Below are positions 47,429 to 57,183 of a stretch of DNA of 64,000 nt, piece after piece. Made by a program: the position numbers and the translations under genes. Numbering within the stretch: the stretch's first letter is position 1; each line of letters begins with the position of its first letter. The stretch covers positions 1,664,501-1,728,500 of the forward strand of contig JABTUA010000002.1 in the NCBI GenBank assembly GCA_015075635.1. The letters are read 5' to 3'. Source of the DNA: Polyangiaceae bacterium (lineage in GTDB: Bacteria > Myxococcota_A > Polyangia > Polyangiales > Polyangiaceae). The notes under the pieces are model-generated. The model had not been told where the DNA came from. It ran no database searches and saw only the letters and a list, made by a program, of their open reading frames with translations.

Positions 47429-48507
47429 GGCGGCTCGGACCCTTGCTCGTCGTCGCGGCCTGCTCGGTCGTGAGCGAGCAGAAGACGTTCGACGCGCCGA
47501 GCCCCGAGGGTTTCCACCGCGTGAGCGAGATGCTCCACGCGCGCTGCGGCTCCCTCGACTGCCACGGCCAGGCCGGTCGCAGCTTGCGCCTCTACGGCTC
47601 CATGGGGCTGCGCCTGGATCCGAGCGACGTTCCGGGCGTACCGCGCAAGACCGCGGATCCGGCGGAGGCCGAGGCGAACTACGTCTCCGTGCTCGCCCTC
47701 GAGCCGGAGATCCTGGCCGCCGTCTTCCAGGACGGTGGTCGCGATCCGGAGCGCCTGACGCTGGTGCGCAAGGGCCGGCTGTTCGAGAGTCACAAGGGCG
47801 GCGAGGCGCTCGACGCCCTCGGCAGGCGCTGCTTCGTCTCCTGGCTCGAAGGCGCGGTGGACGGCGCAGCGTGCAACGCGGCGGCGGTGCTCGCGAGGCC
47901 CCCTGGCTTCGTCCTGAGCGGCTCGGGGGGAAGCGGGGGCAGCGGCGGCGCCGGAGGCACCGGCGCTTCGGGGGGCAGCGGCGGCAGCGGCGGCGCTCCG
48001 CTCGGCGGCAGCGGTGGCCTCGGGGGCAGCGGCGGCAGCGGCGGTACCGCCGGCGACGGCGGCACCGCCGGCTGCGGCGGCAGCAGCGCGCCTTGCATCG
48101 AGTTCTGGGAGGCGGACTACGTCGAGGGCTGCGCGCCCCCGAACCCCGCGCCCGCCGATCACTCCGCCTACAAGAGCAAGGGCTGCGAGGACTGCCACGG
48201 CGCGGCCGGTCCCGCGACCGCGTTCTTCATCGCCGGCATGATCTGGGAGTGGGGCGGCAAGAACCCGGCCCCCAAGATCGAGGTCGCCGTCCGCGATGGA
48301 ACGGCCTTCGCCATCACCTGCACCGACCAGAACGGCTTCTTCTCCATCCCGGCCGCCGGCGCACCCAGCGTCAGCTGGCTCACCACGGAGACCCGTATGC
48401 GCGGCAGCCTGGGCGAGAAGATCATGCCCAGCGACAAGGAGCACAAGCCGACCTGCAACGAGTCCAAGTGCCACGGCGATCTCGAGCACCAGCTGTGGGC
48501 ACCTTGA
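47425..48507 (+). CDS. multi-heme-motif lipoprotein with CxxxxCH and CxxCH sites
   Basis: 360 residues; ATGA overlap with the previous gene. Signal ends LLVVAAC. CGSLDCH (CxxxxCH) near residue 42, a Gly/Ser linker (about 160-215), CEDCH near 253, an Ig-like fold (IEVAVRDGTAFAITCTDQNGFFS) and CNESKCH (CxxxxCH) near 347. The second half repeats the heme-Ig-heme plan of the previous gene. CxxxxCH sites are known from Geobacter-type extracellular cytochromes. Heme attachment at these sites is predicted, not shown. Confidence 0.78.
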   Translation: MRRLGPLLVVAACSVVSEQKTFDAPSPEGFHRVSEMLHARCGSLDCHGQAGRSLRLYGSMGLRLDPSDVPGVPRKTADPAEAEANYVSVLALEPEILAAVFQDGGRDPERLTLVRKGRLFESHKGGEALDALGRRCFVSWLEGAVDGAACNAAAVLARPPGFVLSGSGGSGGSGGAGGTGASGGSGGSGGAPLGGSGGLGGSGGSGGTAGDGGTAGCGGSSAPCIEFWEADYVEGCAPPNPAPADHSAYKSKGCEDCHGAAGPATAFFIAGMIWEWGGKNPAPKIEVAVRDGTAFAITCTDQNGFFSIPAAGAPSVSWLTTETRMRGSLGEKIMPSDKEHKPTCNESKCHGDLEHQLWAP

Positions 48508-48553
48508 TTCGTTCACCCGCGCGCCGGCCGTGCTATTGCACTCGTGCCCCGAG

Positions 48554-49003
48554 ATGGTCGCCTTCGAGTCTCTGGTAAGACCGCTGCACTTCCTGCACTT
48601 CGTGGCAGGGATCACCAGTCTGGCTTCCTGCGTCCACCTGCTGCTGCGGCTGGTGCGGCGACGCCACGACCCGCGCGTCCGCACCCACGCCACGGTGCTG
48701 GGGCTCGCCTACCTGGCGACGTTCACCCTCGGTACGCTCATCTACCCGACCTTCCGCGTGCGCGTCCGCGCCGAGCTCCTGGACAAGACCTACCCTTGGG
48801 CCACGGGCCTGTTCGAGATCAAGGAGCACGCCGCGAGCATCGTGCTGATCCCGGTGCTCGCGATCTTCTTGCTGTCGCGCACGCTCGACCTGAAGCAGAA
48901 ACCGGAGGCCCTGCTGGTCGGCGGGCTCGCGAGCGTGGTGCTCTTGGTGCTGTTCTACAACGCCTGCGTGGGCTGGTACCTGGGGACCATCCGGAGCGTG
49001 TGA
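48554..49003 (+). CDS. four-helix integral membrane protein
   Basis: 149 residues with helices at about 9-30, 44-66, 86-104 and 119-142. His residues lie in or near helix 1 (LHFLHFVAG, CVHLLL), and EHAAS begins helix 3; these could bind b-type heme, which is speculative. No family recognised. It follows the heme lipoproteins by 46 bases and precedes the next membrane protein by one base. Confidence 0.65.
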   Translation: MVAFESLVRPLHFLHFVAGITSLASCVHLLLRLVRRRHDPRVRTHATVLGLAYLATFTLGTLIYPTFRVRVRAELLDKTYPWATGLFEIKEHAASIVLIPVLAIFLLSRTLDLKQKPEALLVGGLASVVLLVLFYNACVGWYLGTIRSV

Positions 49004-49004
49004 G

Positions 49005-49361
49005 ATGCGCCAGAAGGAGGCCCTGACCATCAGCCTGTGCGCGGCGATCGTGGTGACCTCCGCACTCTACGTGCTCGATCCGCGTGCCCCCATCTACTAC
49101 CCGGTCGAGCGCGTGTGGCGCTGGGATCCGCTGCCCGGCGTGGCGATGCGCTGGTACGGACGCTCCCTGGTCGCCTTGGGCGGCGGGGCCCTCGCGCTCG
49201 CGGTCGCCCTCCCGCTCCTGCGGAAGCTCGGCGCGGGTTGGGACGCCGGGCCGCCGGCCTGGCTGTACCGGTTGCTCGCGGCGGTCACGCTGCTGGCCTT
49301 GGTCGGCGCGCTCGGCCACACCGTGGCTCACGAGTACGGCACCTGGATGGCGGGGCGGTAG
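49005..49361 (+). CDS. three-helix membrane protein, partner of the preceding gene
   Basis: 118 residues with helices at about 7-24, 54-72 and 88-108. GHTVAHEYGTW near the C terminus holds two His. A GAAGGAGG-type RBS is absent, but the start is one base after the upstream stop, indicating translational coupling. It is the last gene of the DUF3570/heme operon. Confidence 0.65.
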   Translation: MRQKEALTISLCAAIVVTSALYVLDPRAPIYYPVERVWRWDPLPGVAMRWYGRSLVALGGGALALAVALPLLRKLGAGWDAGPPAWLYRLLAAVTLLALVGALGHTVAHEYGTWMAGR

Positions 49362-49402
49362 CTGCTCGCGAGGGCCGAGCACTCGTATTACGCTGCGCGG
49401 CG

Positions 49403-51259
49403 ATGAGGCACGTGTATCTCGTGGCGTTGGCCATCGGAGCTTGCCGGCCCTCGCAGGAGCGAGCGACGCCGGACGCCGCACCGTCCGCGCAAGCGGTCGC
49501 GACCGCCTCGGCCAGGGCGGCGCCCCCGTCGGAGGTCCCCGGCTCGCAGCCCGTCGCCCTCGCGATGCTCCCCGCCGCCGAGCCGCTCTGCGTGGACGAC
49601 GGCTGGTGCTGGCAGAGCCCGCTGCCGCAAGGGAACAACCTGTACGGCGTGTGGGGCGAGGGCGAGCGCGCCTTCGCCGTGGGCAAAGCGGGGACCATCC
49701 TGGTCCACGACGGCAAGGCGTGGGCGTACCAGGAGAGCGGCACGCACAGGACGCTGAACGCCATCTCCGGCACCGGCCCGGACGACGTGTGGGCGGCGGG
49801 CGACGGAGGCACGGTGGTGCGCTTCGACGGCAAGCGCTGGCAGGCCGAGAAGACCGGCGCCGACTTCGGGCTCAACGGCATCTGGGCGCTCGACTCGAAG
49901 AACGTCTACGCCGTCGGCAAGGACGGGCTCGCACTGCGTTTCGACGGCAAGGAGTGGCAACGTCAGGAGACCGGCGCCGGGTTCGAGCTCAAGGGTGTCT
50001 GGGGTGCCGGGAACACCGTGATCGCCATCGGACGCAATGGCGCCGTGGTGCGTAACGACGGCAGCGGGTGGAAGAACGAGAGCATCTCGACCACGCCCTA
50101 CCTGCGCGCGATCTGGGGCAGCTCCCTCGAGGACGTCTTCGCCGTGGGCACGCCCGGCGATCCCGTGTACCGCAACCAGGGACAGGGCTGGAAACCCATG
50201 GCCTCGGGCACCGTCGAGAGCCGCCGCGCGCTCTTCGGCAGCGGGGCGAAGCAAGTCTGGGCGGTCGGCGACGTCGGTCAGCTGACGCGCTTCGACGGCG
50301 AGCGCTGGACCGCAGAGGGCCGCTTGCCGGTCGGCGAGACCGGCGGGCTTTGGCACTCGCCAAAGAGTGAGGTCATCGTCGTCGGTCCGGCCGGCCGCAC
50401 CTTCCACCTCCAGGGCGGCGCCTGGAAGGGCTACCCGAGCCCCACCTACGCGCGCCTGCTCGGTGTGTGGGGCTCCGGCCCGAAGAACGTTTGGGCGGTG
50501 GGCGAGAGGGGCACGCTGCTGCACTACGACGGGGCCGCGTGGAGCACGCGCCCGTCGGGCTCCACGGAGTACCTGGCCGCGGTCTCCGGCCGGGGCGACA
50601 AGGACGTGTTCGCCGTCGGCCTGCGCGGCACCGTCCTGCACTTCGACGGCAACGAGTGGAAGCGCCAGTCGAGCGGAGTGACCGAGGTCCTGGGCGGCGT
50701 CTGGTGCGGACCCAGCGCGACCGTGGCCGTGGGCCGCGGCGGCACGATCATCCGGTACGACGGCGGCGCCTGGAGACGCGAGCCGAGCGGGACGCAGGTC
50801 TTCCTGAACGCGGTCTGGGGCACCGGGGAGCAGCTCTTCGCCGTGGGTGAGGGCGGCACGGTGCTCCGCTTCGACGGCGCCGCGTGGAAACCCCAGGAGA
50901 GCGGCACCCGTGCCATCTTGACCGCGGTCTGGGGCAGCGGGCCGAAGGACGTCTTCGCCGTCGGTCACGACGGCACGGTGGTCCACTACGACGGGGCGCG
51001 CTGGAAGCCGATGACGGCAGGCCTCGGCGCCATCGCCGCGAAGAAGGAGATCTTCCACGGCGTCTGGGGCAGCGGGCCGAAGGACGTCTGGGCCGTCGCC
51101 GCCGGCGGCATCGTCATGCACTACGACGGCGCGACCTGGAAGACCTCGACCGAGCGCGGCGGCCTGGTGCTCACCGGAGTCTGGGGCAGCGCCGCCGACG
51201 AGGTGTTCGCGGTGGGCTGGGACGGGACGATCCTCCGGCGCGGGCGGGGGAAGCAGTAG
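49403..51259 (+). CDS. beta-propeller lipoprotein of repeated WxSGP-xDVxAVG units
   Basis: 618 residues. Lipobox ALAIGAC, then a linker, then about 12 repeats of roughly 40 residues with the pattern VWGSGPKDVWAVG-x-GT-hLHYDG-x-W. These match the myxobacterial secreted propeller repeats with Asp-boxes. Such proteins are surface exposed and often bind polymers or partners. The gene follows the DUF3570/heme operon by about 40 bases but has its own context. Confidence 0.85.
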   Translation: MRHVYLVALAIGACRPSQERATPDAAPSAQAVATASARAAPPSEVPGSQPVALAMLPAAEPLCVDDGWCWQSPLPQGNNLYGVWGEGERAFAVGKAGTILVHDGKAWAYQESGTHRTLNAISGTGPDDVWAAGDGGTVVRFDGKRWQAEKTGADFGLNGIWALDSKNVYAVGKDGLALRFDGKEWQRQETGAGFELKGVWGAGNTVIAIGRNGAVVRNDGSGWKNESISTTPYLRAIWGSSLEDVFAVGTPGDPVYRNQGQGWKPMASGTVESRRALFGSGAKQVWAVGDVGQLTRFDGERWTAEGRLPVGETGGLWHSPKSEVIVVGPAGRTFHLQGGAWKGYPSPTYARLLGVWGSGPKNVWAVGERGTLLHYDGAAWSTRPSGSTEYLAAVSGRGDKDVFAVGLRGTVLHFDGNEWKRQSSGVTEVLGGVWCGPSATVAVGRGGTIIRYDGGAWRREPSGTQVFLNAVWGTGEQLFAVGEGGTVLRFDGAAWKPQESGTRAILTAVWGSGPKDVFAVGHDGTVVHYDGARWKPMTAGLGAIAAKKEIFHGVWGSGPKDVWAVAAGGIVMHYDGATWKTSTERGGLVLTGVWGSAADEVFAVGWDGTILRRGRGKQ

Positions 51260-51267
51260 AGGGCGTT

Positions 51268-51684
51268 CTAGAGCTCGAGCAGGTTCTGAAAGGGCTTGCG
51301 CGACTTCCACCGATACGTCCGAAAGTCACGCTGATCGGTCGACAGGATCCGTCCAGAGCCGAGCTCCTCGGCGAGGATCACGAGGGACGCGTCCGCGAGG
51401 TCCATGGGAAGCGAGCGGTACTTCTCCACCAGCTCCAGCGCGCGCGGCACATGATCGACCGACAGCGGGAAGATCTCGACCGCCTTTCGAGCGACGCCGT
51501 CCAGAAACGCCAGCTCCGCGTCGACGCCCAGCCGAGTCGCGAGCAGGTGACACGTCTCACCGACCACCAGCCAGGTCGTGATCAGCGGCTCGGAGAGGCT
51601 CGTGAGCGCGCGCTTGGCGGCCTGGTGATGCCGATCGCGGGAGTTTGCCAGCGCGAGCCAGAACCCCGTGTCGGCGATGATCAT
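51268..51684 (-). CDS. PIN-domain toxin (VapC-like)
   Basis: 138 residues. The acidic PIN residues are present: Asp in IIADTGFW, Glu in VVGETCHLL, Asp in DLADASLVIL and Asp in STDQRDF. VapC toxins cleave tRNA or rRNA and are held inactive by their antitoxin. The ATG overlaps the antitoxin stop by four bases, the usual order (antitoxin first). An ORF start further upstream is ignored because MIIADTGFW is the canonical N terminus. Confidence 0.88.
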   Translation of the reverse strand: MIIADTGFWLALANSRDRHHQAAKRALTSLSEPLITTWLVVGETCHLLATRLGVDAELAFLDGVARKAVEIFPLSVDHVPRALELVEKYRSLPMDLADASLVILAEELGSGRILSTDQRDFRTYRWKSRKPFQNLLEL

Positions 51685-51941
51685 GTTGCTTTCCGCTTCA
51701 GAGTCTCCCCCTGCAAACGCTTGTAGCTCGCCGACAGATCCTCGGGCCCGGCCGCACACCCGATGAAGCCGCTCCGCTCCAGGATCGCCGCGGCCGCACT
51801 GGGAGCGCCGACCTCCTGGTACAGCTTCTCCAAGGCATCTCTGATTATCTCGGACGTGGTGAGACCCGTGCGGCGCTTGAGCAACGCGAGCTTCCTCGCC
51901 GTCGCGCGATCCAGTCGAGCGTTGATACGGGACTCCGTCAT
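51681..51941 (-). CDS. ribbon-helix-helix antitoxin
   Basis: 86 residues. INARLDRATARKLALLKRRTG followed by TTSEIIRDALEKLYQ is an RHH/CopG DNA-binding unit; the C-terminal half (about 50-86) would bind the toxin. It overlaps the PIN toxin gene. A palindrome covers its start codon and -10 region, so it most likely represses its own operon, as is usual for type II systems. Confidence 0.85.
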   Translation of the reverse strand: MTESRINARLDRATARKLALLKRRTGLTTSEIIRDALEKLYQEVGAPSAAAAILERSGFIGCAAGPEDLSASYKRLQGETLKRKAT

Positions 51942-51976
51942 ACGAGATGTATGACAGGCGCGGGACCGCACGTCAA
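51938..51976 (-). promoter_or_regulatory. toxin-antitoxin promoter with overlapping operator palindrome
   Basis: On the minus strand TTGACG (51976-51971), 17-base spacer, CATACA (51953-51948). The expected transcript start falls on the A of the antitoxin ATG (51941), so the mRNA is probably leaderless. The palindrome TCATAC-GAGAT-GTATGA (51938-51954) covers the -10 box and the start codon, a position where RHH antitoxin binding would block RNA polymerase. Confidence 0.65.
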
Positions 51977-52019
51977 TCGGAAGGTACCAGCCGAGGGATG
52001 GTGCCCGAGGCCGCCTGCT

Positions 52020-53455
<1,436 letters not shown>

Positions 53456-53459
<4 letters not shown>

Positions 53460-54832
53460 TGCACTACCTCCGTGAGGGGGCGAACGGTGTCGTAGACTTC
53501 CTTGGCTGCCGGCAGGATCCCGCCCATGTGGCGCAGGTGGTGGATGTCCACGCCGTGGATTCCAGCGTGCTGCATCGCCAGGCGCATCTCGTCTTCCAGC
53601 TGTCCGTCGCTGGCCTCGACCACCACCAGGCGGTCGACGTGGCCGAGCAGCTGCTTCAGGTCGTTTATCGGGAAGGGCCAGAGCGTGATGGGCTGGAACA
53701 GCCCGACTGGGCGCCCCTCGCGGCGCAAGCTCTCGACCGCCGCCTTCGACATGCGCGCCGGGGTGTTACAGGCGACGACCAGCGTGCGCGCGTCCTCGGT
53801 GCGGTAGCCCTTGGAGCGCTGCTCGTTCTTCTGCATCTCGCGGTACTTGGCGCTGATCTTCTCGTTGTGTTGCTCGAGGTCGTGCCAGTCCTGGAAGATG
53901 GAGCTGTTCAGGTTGCCTGCGTGCGCGGCGTCACCCCACACCGCCCAGTCGGGCAGCCCCGGCTCGACCATGTAGTCGGGCAAGGTCACCCGGCCCGTGA
54001 TCTGACCCAGGAAGCCGTCGGCGGCGACGACCACCGGATTCCGGTACTTGAACGAGAGCTCGAAGGCCTCCAGGGTGAGATCGAGCATCTCCTGCGGCGA
54101 GGTCGGGGCCAGCACGATGGCGTGGGTGTTGCCATGACCGAGCCCCCGACAAGCGAGCTTGATGTCGGCCTGCTCCGGACCGATGTAACCGAGGCCCGGC
54201 CCCGGGCGCATCACGTTGATGAACACCGCCGGGAGCTCCGCGCCGATCATGTAGGAGATCCCCTCCAGCATCAGGCTGAAACCCGGGGAGCTGGTGAAGG
54301 TCATGGTCGGCAGGCCCGCACCGCCGCAGCCGTACATGTGGTTCACGGTGGCGACCTCGCTGCAGGCCTGGAGGAACACGCCGTGCAGCTTCGGCAGGAG
54401 CTTGGCGAGCAGCTCGGCCCCCTCGGTCGAGGGCGTGATGGGGTAGCCGAAGACGTGGCGGCAGCCGGCGAGCAGCGCCCCGACCGCCGCGGCGTGGTTG
54501 CCCTTCAGCACCATGGGCTCGACCTTGGGCAGGGCGATGCGCCGGGAGGGGACGCTCTCGGGCTTCGGCCGCGGGGCCTTCTCGCCGAACAGCTGGGCCG
54601 GGTGCTCCAGCTCGTACACCTCGTGGCCCAGGCCGTAGGGCTCCGGGCAGGCGCTGATGCACAGGCCGCAGTGGTTGCAGATCTCGTAGTCGATGTGGAC
54701 CGGGATGAGGCCCGACGTCTGGTTGATGTCGGTCCCGAGCGCGATGGCATGCTTCGGGCACGCCTCGATGCAGCGCCCACACCCCTTGCACAGCTCGGAG
54801 GTGATGAGGACCTCGGGTCTTTCCTTGGCCAT
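53456..54832 (-). CDS. 2-oxoacid:ferredoxin oxidoreductase, fused ferredoxin-alpha subunits
   Basis: 458 residues. The N-terminal 75 residues are a delta-type ferredoxin with two 4Fe-4S motifs (CKGCGRCIEACP and CNHCGLCISACP). The alpha/pyrimidine-binding domain follows (GNHAAAVGALLAGCRHVFGYPITPSTE, TFTSSPGFSLMLEGISY) and the transketolase C-domain ends the protein. GGGAG precedes this ATG by about six bases, fixing the start over an upstream one. Together with the beta-gamma protein the whole four-subunit enzyme is encoded in two polypeptides. Confidence 0.9.
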
Positions 54833-54961
54833 GGCAGCTCCCTTCGGAGCGGCTCCAATCGGCACACGCCCCGGGCTGGATCGTTGCTTCGAGCTTAGGC
54901 CTGGTGCTCCCTTCGGGCGTCCGCAAAAGTTGCTGTCTTCCGCCCAGCCCTCGACTGCTCC

Positions 54962-55579
54962 ATGACTCCGGTCATGTCCGAAATCGACGAGGTGCTGAGC
55001 TTCTGGCTGGGCGGCGACGCCGATCCCGCGGGCGACGTCTCCGACGAGACCTTCGCCCGCTACTGGCGCAAAGACCCGAGCTTCGACGCCGAGCTCCGGG
55101 AGCGCTTCGGCGCGCTCGCGGAGCGGGCAGCGCGGGGCGAGCTCGACGCGTGGGCCGCCACGCCCCGCGGGCGGGTCGCGCTGGTCATCCTGCTCGATCA
55201 GCTCTCACGCAATTTGTACCGGGGCGACCCGAAGAGCTTCGCGCAAGACGACAAGGCGGCCGCGCTCGCCGTGGCTGGGCTCGACGCCGGCGAGCACCGC
55301 ACGCTCCGGCCGATGCAGGCCTACTTCCTGATCATGCCGCTGATGCACGCCGAGGATCTCGGGCTGCAAGAGCGCTGCGTCGAGCTGTTCGACGAGCTCG
55401 CGCAGTTCGTGAGCGAGCCCGGGCTCCGGAAACGCTTCGAAGGCGGCGCCGACTTCGCGCGCCGCCACCGCGACATCGTGGCACGCTTCGGTCGCTTCCC
55501 GCACCGGAACGTGACGCTCAGCCGCGCGTCCACGCCGGAGGAGCTCGAGTTCCTGAAGCAGCCGGGATCGGGGTTCTGA
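54962..55579 (+). CDS. DUF924-family protein
   Basis: 205 residues. VLSFWLGG at the start, RVALVILLDQLSRNLYRGDPKSFAQD in the middle and FPHRNVTLSRASTPEELEFL at the end are the DUF924 blocks. The fold is helical, TPR-like; the biochemical role is unknown. Divergent from the oxidoreductase operon. A MITE-like element begins 17 bases after its stop. Confidence 0.88.
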   Translation: MTPVMSEIDEVLSFWLGGDADPAGDVSDETFARYWRKDPSFDAELRERFGALAERAARGELDAWAATPRGRVALVILLDQLSRNLYRGDPKSFAQDDKAAALAVAGLDAGEHRTLRPMQAYFLIMPLMHAEDLGLQERCVELFDELAQFVSEPGLRKRFEGGADFARRHRDIVARFGRFPHRNVTLSRASTPEELEFLKQPGSGF

Positions 55580-55595
55580 CCCGAGCTCACCCGCG

Positions 55596-55826
55596 CTAGG
55601 GGGTGTCCCTAATTCGCGCTCCGCTGGCGGCAGCAAGCGCCACGCGACGCTTCCGTTTGGTCGAAACGGCCGGCGCCGGCCCCGGCCGGTCTTCGCACTC
55701 ACGCCTCATTGGCGGATCGAGATCTGATCATGACCAGACTGTCCAAGTGATTCCGGGGCTCGGCTGACCGCCGAGCGGCGCGAATCGAGCCGCTCGGTCG
55801 CACACCGAACTAGGGACACCCCCTAG
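55596..55826. mobile_element. 231-bp MITE-like element with 21-bp terminal inverted repeats
   Basis: Left end 55596-55616 and right end 55806-55826 are inverted repeats, 20 of 21 matching, beginning CTAGGGGGTGTCCCTA. Inside are a 9-bp perfect hairpin (CCGAGCGGC 55771-55779, GCCGCTCGG 55789-55797) and a block also found at 20628-20756. No ORF of size is inside, so it is non-autonomous. The right end supplies the TAG stop of the following SDR gene, so insertion may have reset that C terminus. No clear target-site duplication was seen beyond the palindromic ends. Confidence 0.7.
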
Positions 55827-57166
55827 CCCTTCTCTCCGGAGAACCAGCGCTCGAGGCGGCGCGCGACCGCGCCTTCGAGGCCGGACTTTCGCGCGTTGTT
55901 GCGGAACACGGTGATCATGCCGGCGAACGCCAGTCCCGCCGTCGGCTCCCCGTTCACGCGCACGCGACCGGCCATCCGCGCCGTGGACAGGTCGTCCTGC
56001 CCGGTCAGGAGCGCGAGCAAAGTCTCCGGCGAGAGCGTGATGCTGGCGCTGGGCGGGCGCGGAATGCCGGGTGAGAGGCGCACCTTGCCCTCGTGGATGT
56101 GCCAGCCGAAGTCGCCGCCGCGAGGGCCGGTGAGATCCAGGTGGATGTCGAGGCTCACGCGCCTCGCGTCGTCGGGCAGGTTCGGCGGCACCCGCCGGCC
56201 GAGGGTGTCCACCAGGCGGAAGTAGACCGCGAGTCGCCGGTCGAGCCGGCGTGGCGTCACGGCGTCGAAGTTGCGGAGCACCTCCGTCACCGTCGGACAG
56301 TGGGGCGACCAGCCGAGCTCGCGTTTCGCACGCTCGGACGACGCGGGCAAGTGAGCGTCCACCGCCTCGAACCAGGACGCGTCCGTGTTACTCAGCTTGC
56401 CGAGCAGCGGCGCCGCAACGGCGAACGCCCGCCGCGGCACGCGGATCAGCCGGAAGCCGGTGGCGCGGGCCAGCTCGCCGGGCGACTTCTGCTCGTCCGC
56501 CACCAGGTTGAAGGCGCCGCGGGCGTCGCCGAGGAGCGCCGTCATCGCGGCGTCGGCGACGTCCTCGTCCCACACCAGCGGCATCGGCGCCGGCGTGACC
56601 TCGACCAACACGCGCGAGACCAGCGAGCGGCCCAGATCGTGGGCGATGCGCCGGCCGACCAGGATACCCGGGCGCAGCCGCACGACGCGGAGCTCCGGGT
56701 GCGCGGGCTCGAGCTCGTCGAGGAAGGCCTCGACGTCGAACTTGTCGGCGGCGTAGGGCAGCTCCGTCCAGCGCACGCGCGGCGAGCTCTCCGTCAGCGG
56801 CCCGGTGCGGCCCGGCGGGTTGCCGTAAGCCGAGGCGGACGAGCTGTAGACGACCGTTCGGAGCCCGGCCTTCAGGGCGTGCTCGAACATGCGCCGGCTT
56901 CCCTCGACGTTGACCGCATACATCACCTCGCGCGGCGTCCGGCGAGCCACGACGAAGGCGAAGTGCATCAGAGCGTCGGCGCCCTCGAAGTGGCGGTCGA
57001 GGCCCGGATCGCGCAGGTCGGCGATCTTCCAGTCCAGCTTCGCGCTCGGGATGCTGGGCGGCACGAGATCCAGCGAGACGATGCGCTTCACCTTTCGGCT
57101 CTGCGCCAGGCGCGCGAGCACCAGCGAGCCGAGCTGGCCGGACCCACCCGTGACGACGACCTTCAC
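55823..57166 (-). CDS. SDR (NAD-dependent epimerase-type) fused to SCP2-like sterol-carrier domain
   Basis: 447 residues. The Rossmann motif VVTGGSGQLGSLVL begins the protein; YSSSASAYG and YAADKFDVE supply the Ser, Tyr and Lys of extended SDRs. Residues about 345-430 form an SCP2-like lipid-binding unit (GWHIHEGKVRLSPG, ITLSPETLLALLTGQ, GRVRVNGEPTAGLAF). The fusion suggests a redox enzyme acting on a hydrophobic substrate such as a sterol or fatty acyl chain. The TAG stop lies in the terminal repeat of the MITE-like element. Confidence 0.82.
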   Translation of the reverse strand: MKVVVTGGSGQLGSLVLARLAQSRKVKRIVSLDLVPPSIPSAKLDWKIADLRDPGLDRHFEGADALMHFAFVVARRTPREVMYAVNVEGSRRMFEHALKAGLRTVVYSSSASAYGNPPGRTGPLTESSPRVRWTELPYAADKFDVEAFLDELEPAHPELRVVRLRPGILVGRRIAHDLGRSLVSRVLVEVTPAPMPLVWDEDVADAAMTALLGDARGAFNLVADEQKSPGELARATGFRLIRVPRRAFAVAAPLLGKLSNTDASWFEAVDAHLPASSERAKRELGWSPHCPTVTEVLRNFDAVTPRRLDRRLAVYFRLVDTLGRRVPPNLPDDARRVSLDIHLDLTGPRGGDFGWHIHEGKVRLSPGIPRPPSASITLSPETLLALLTGQDDLSTARMAGRVRVNGEPTAGLAFAGMITVFRNNARKSGLEGAVARRLERWFSGEKG

Positions 57167-57183
57167 GCTCGCACCCTATCAGC

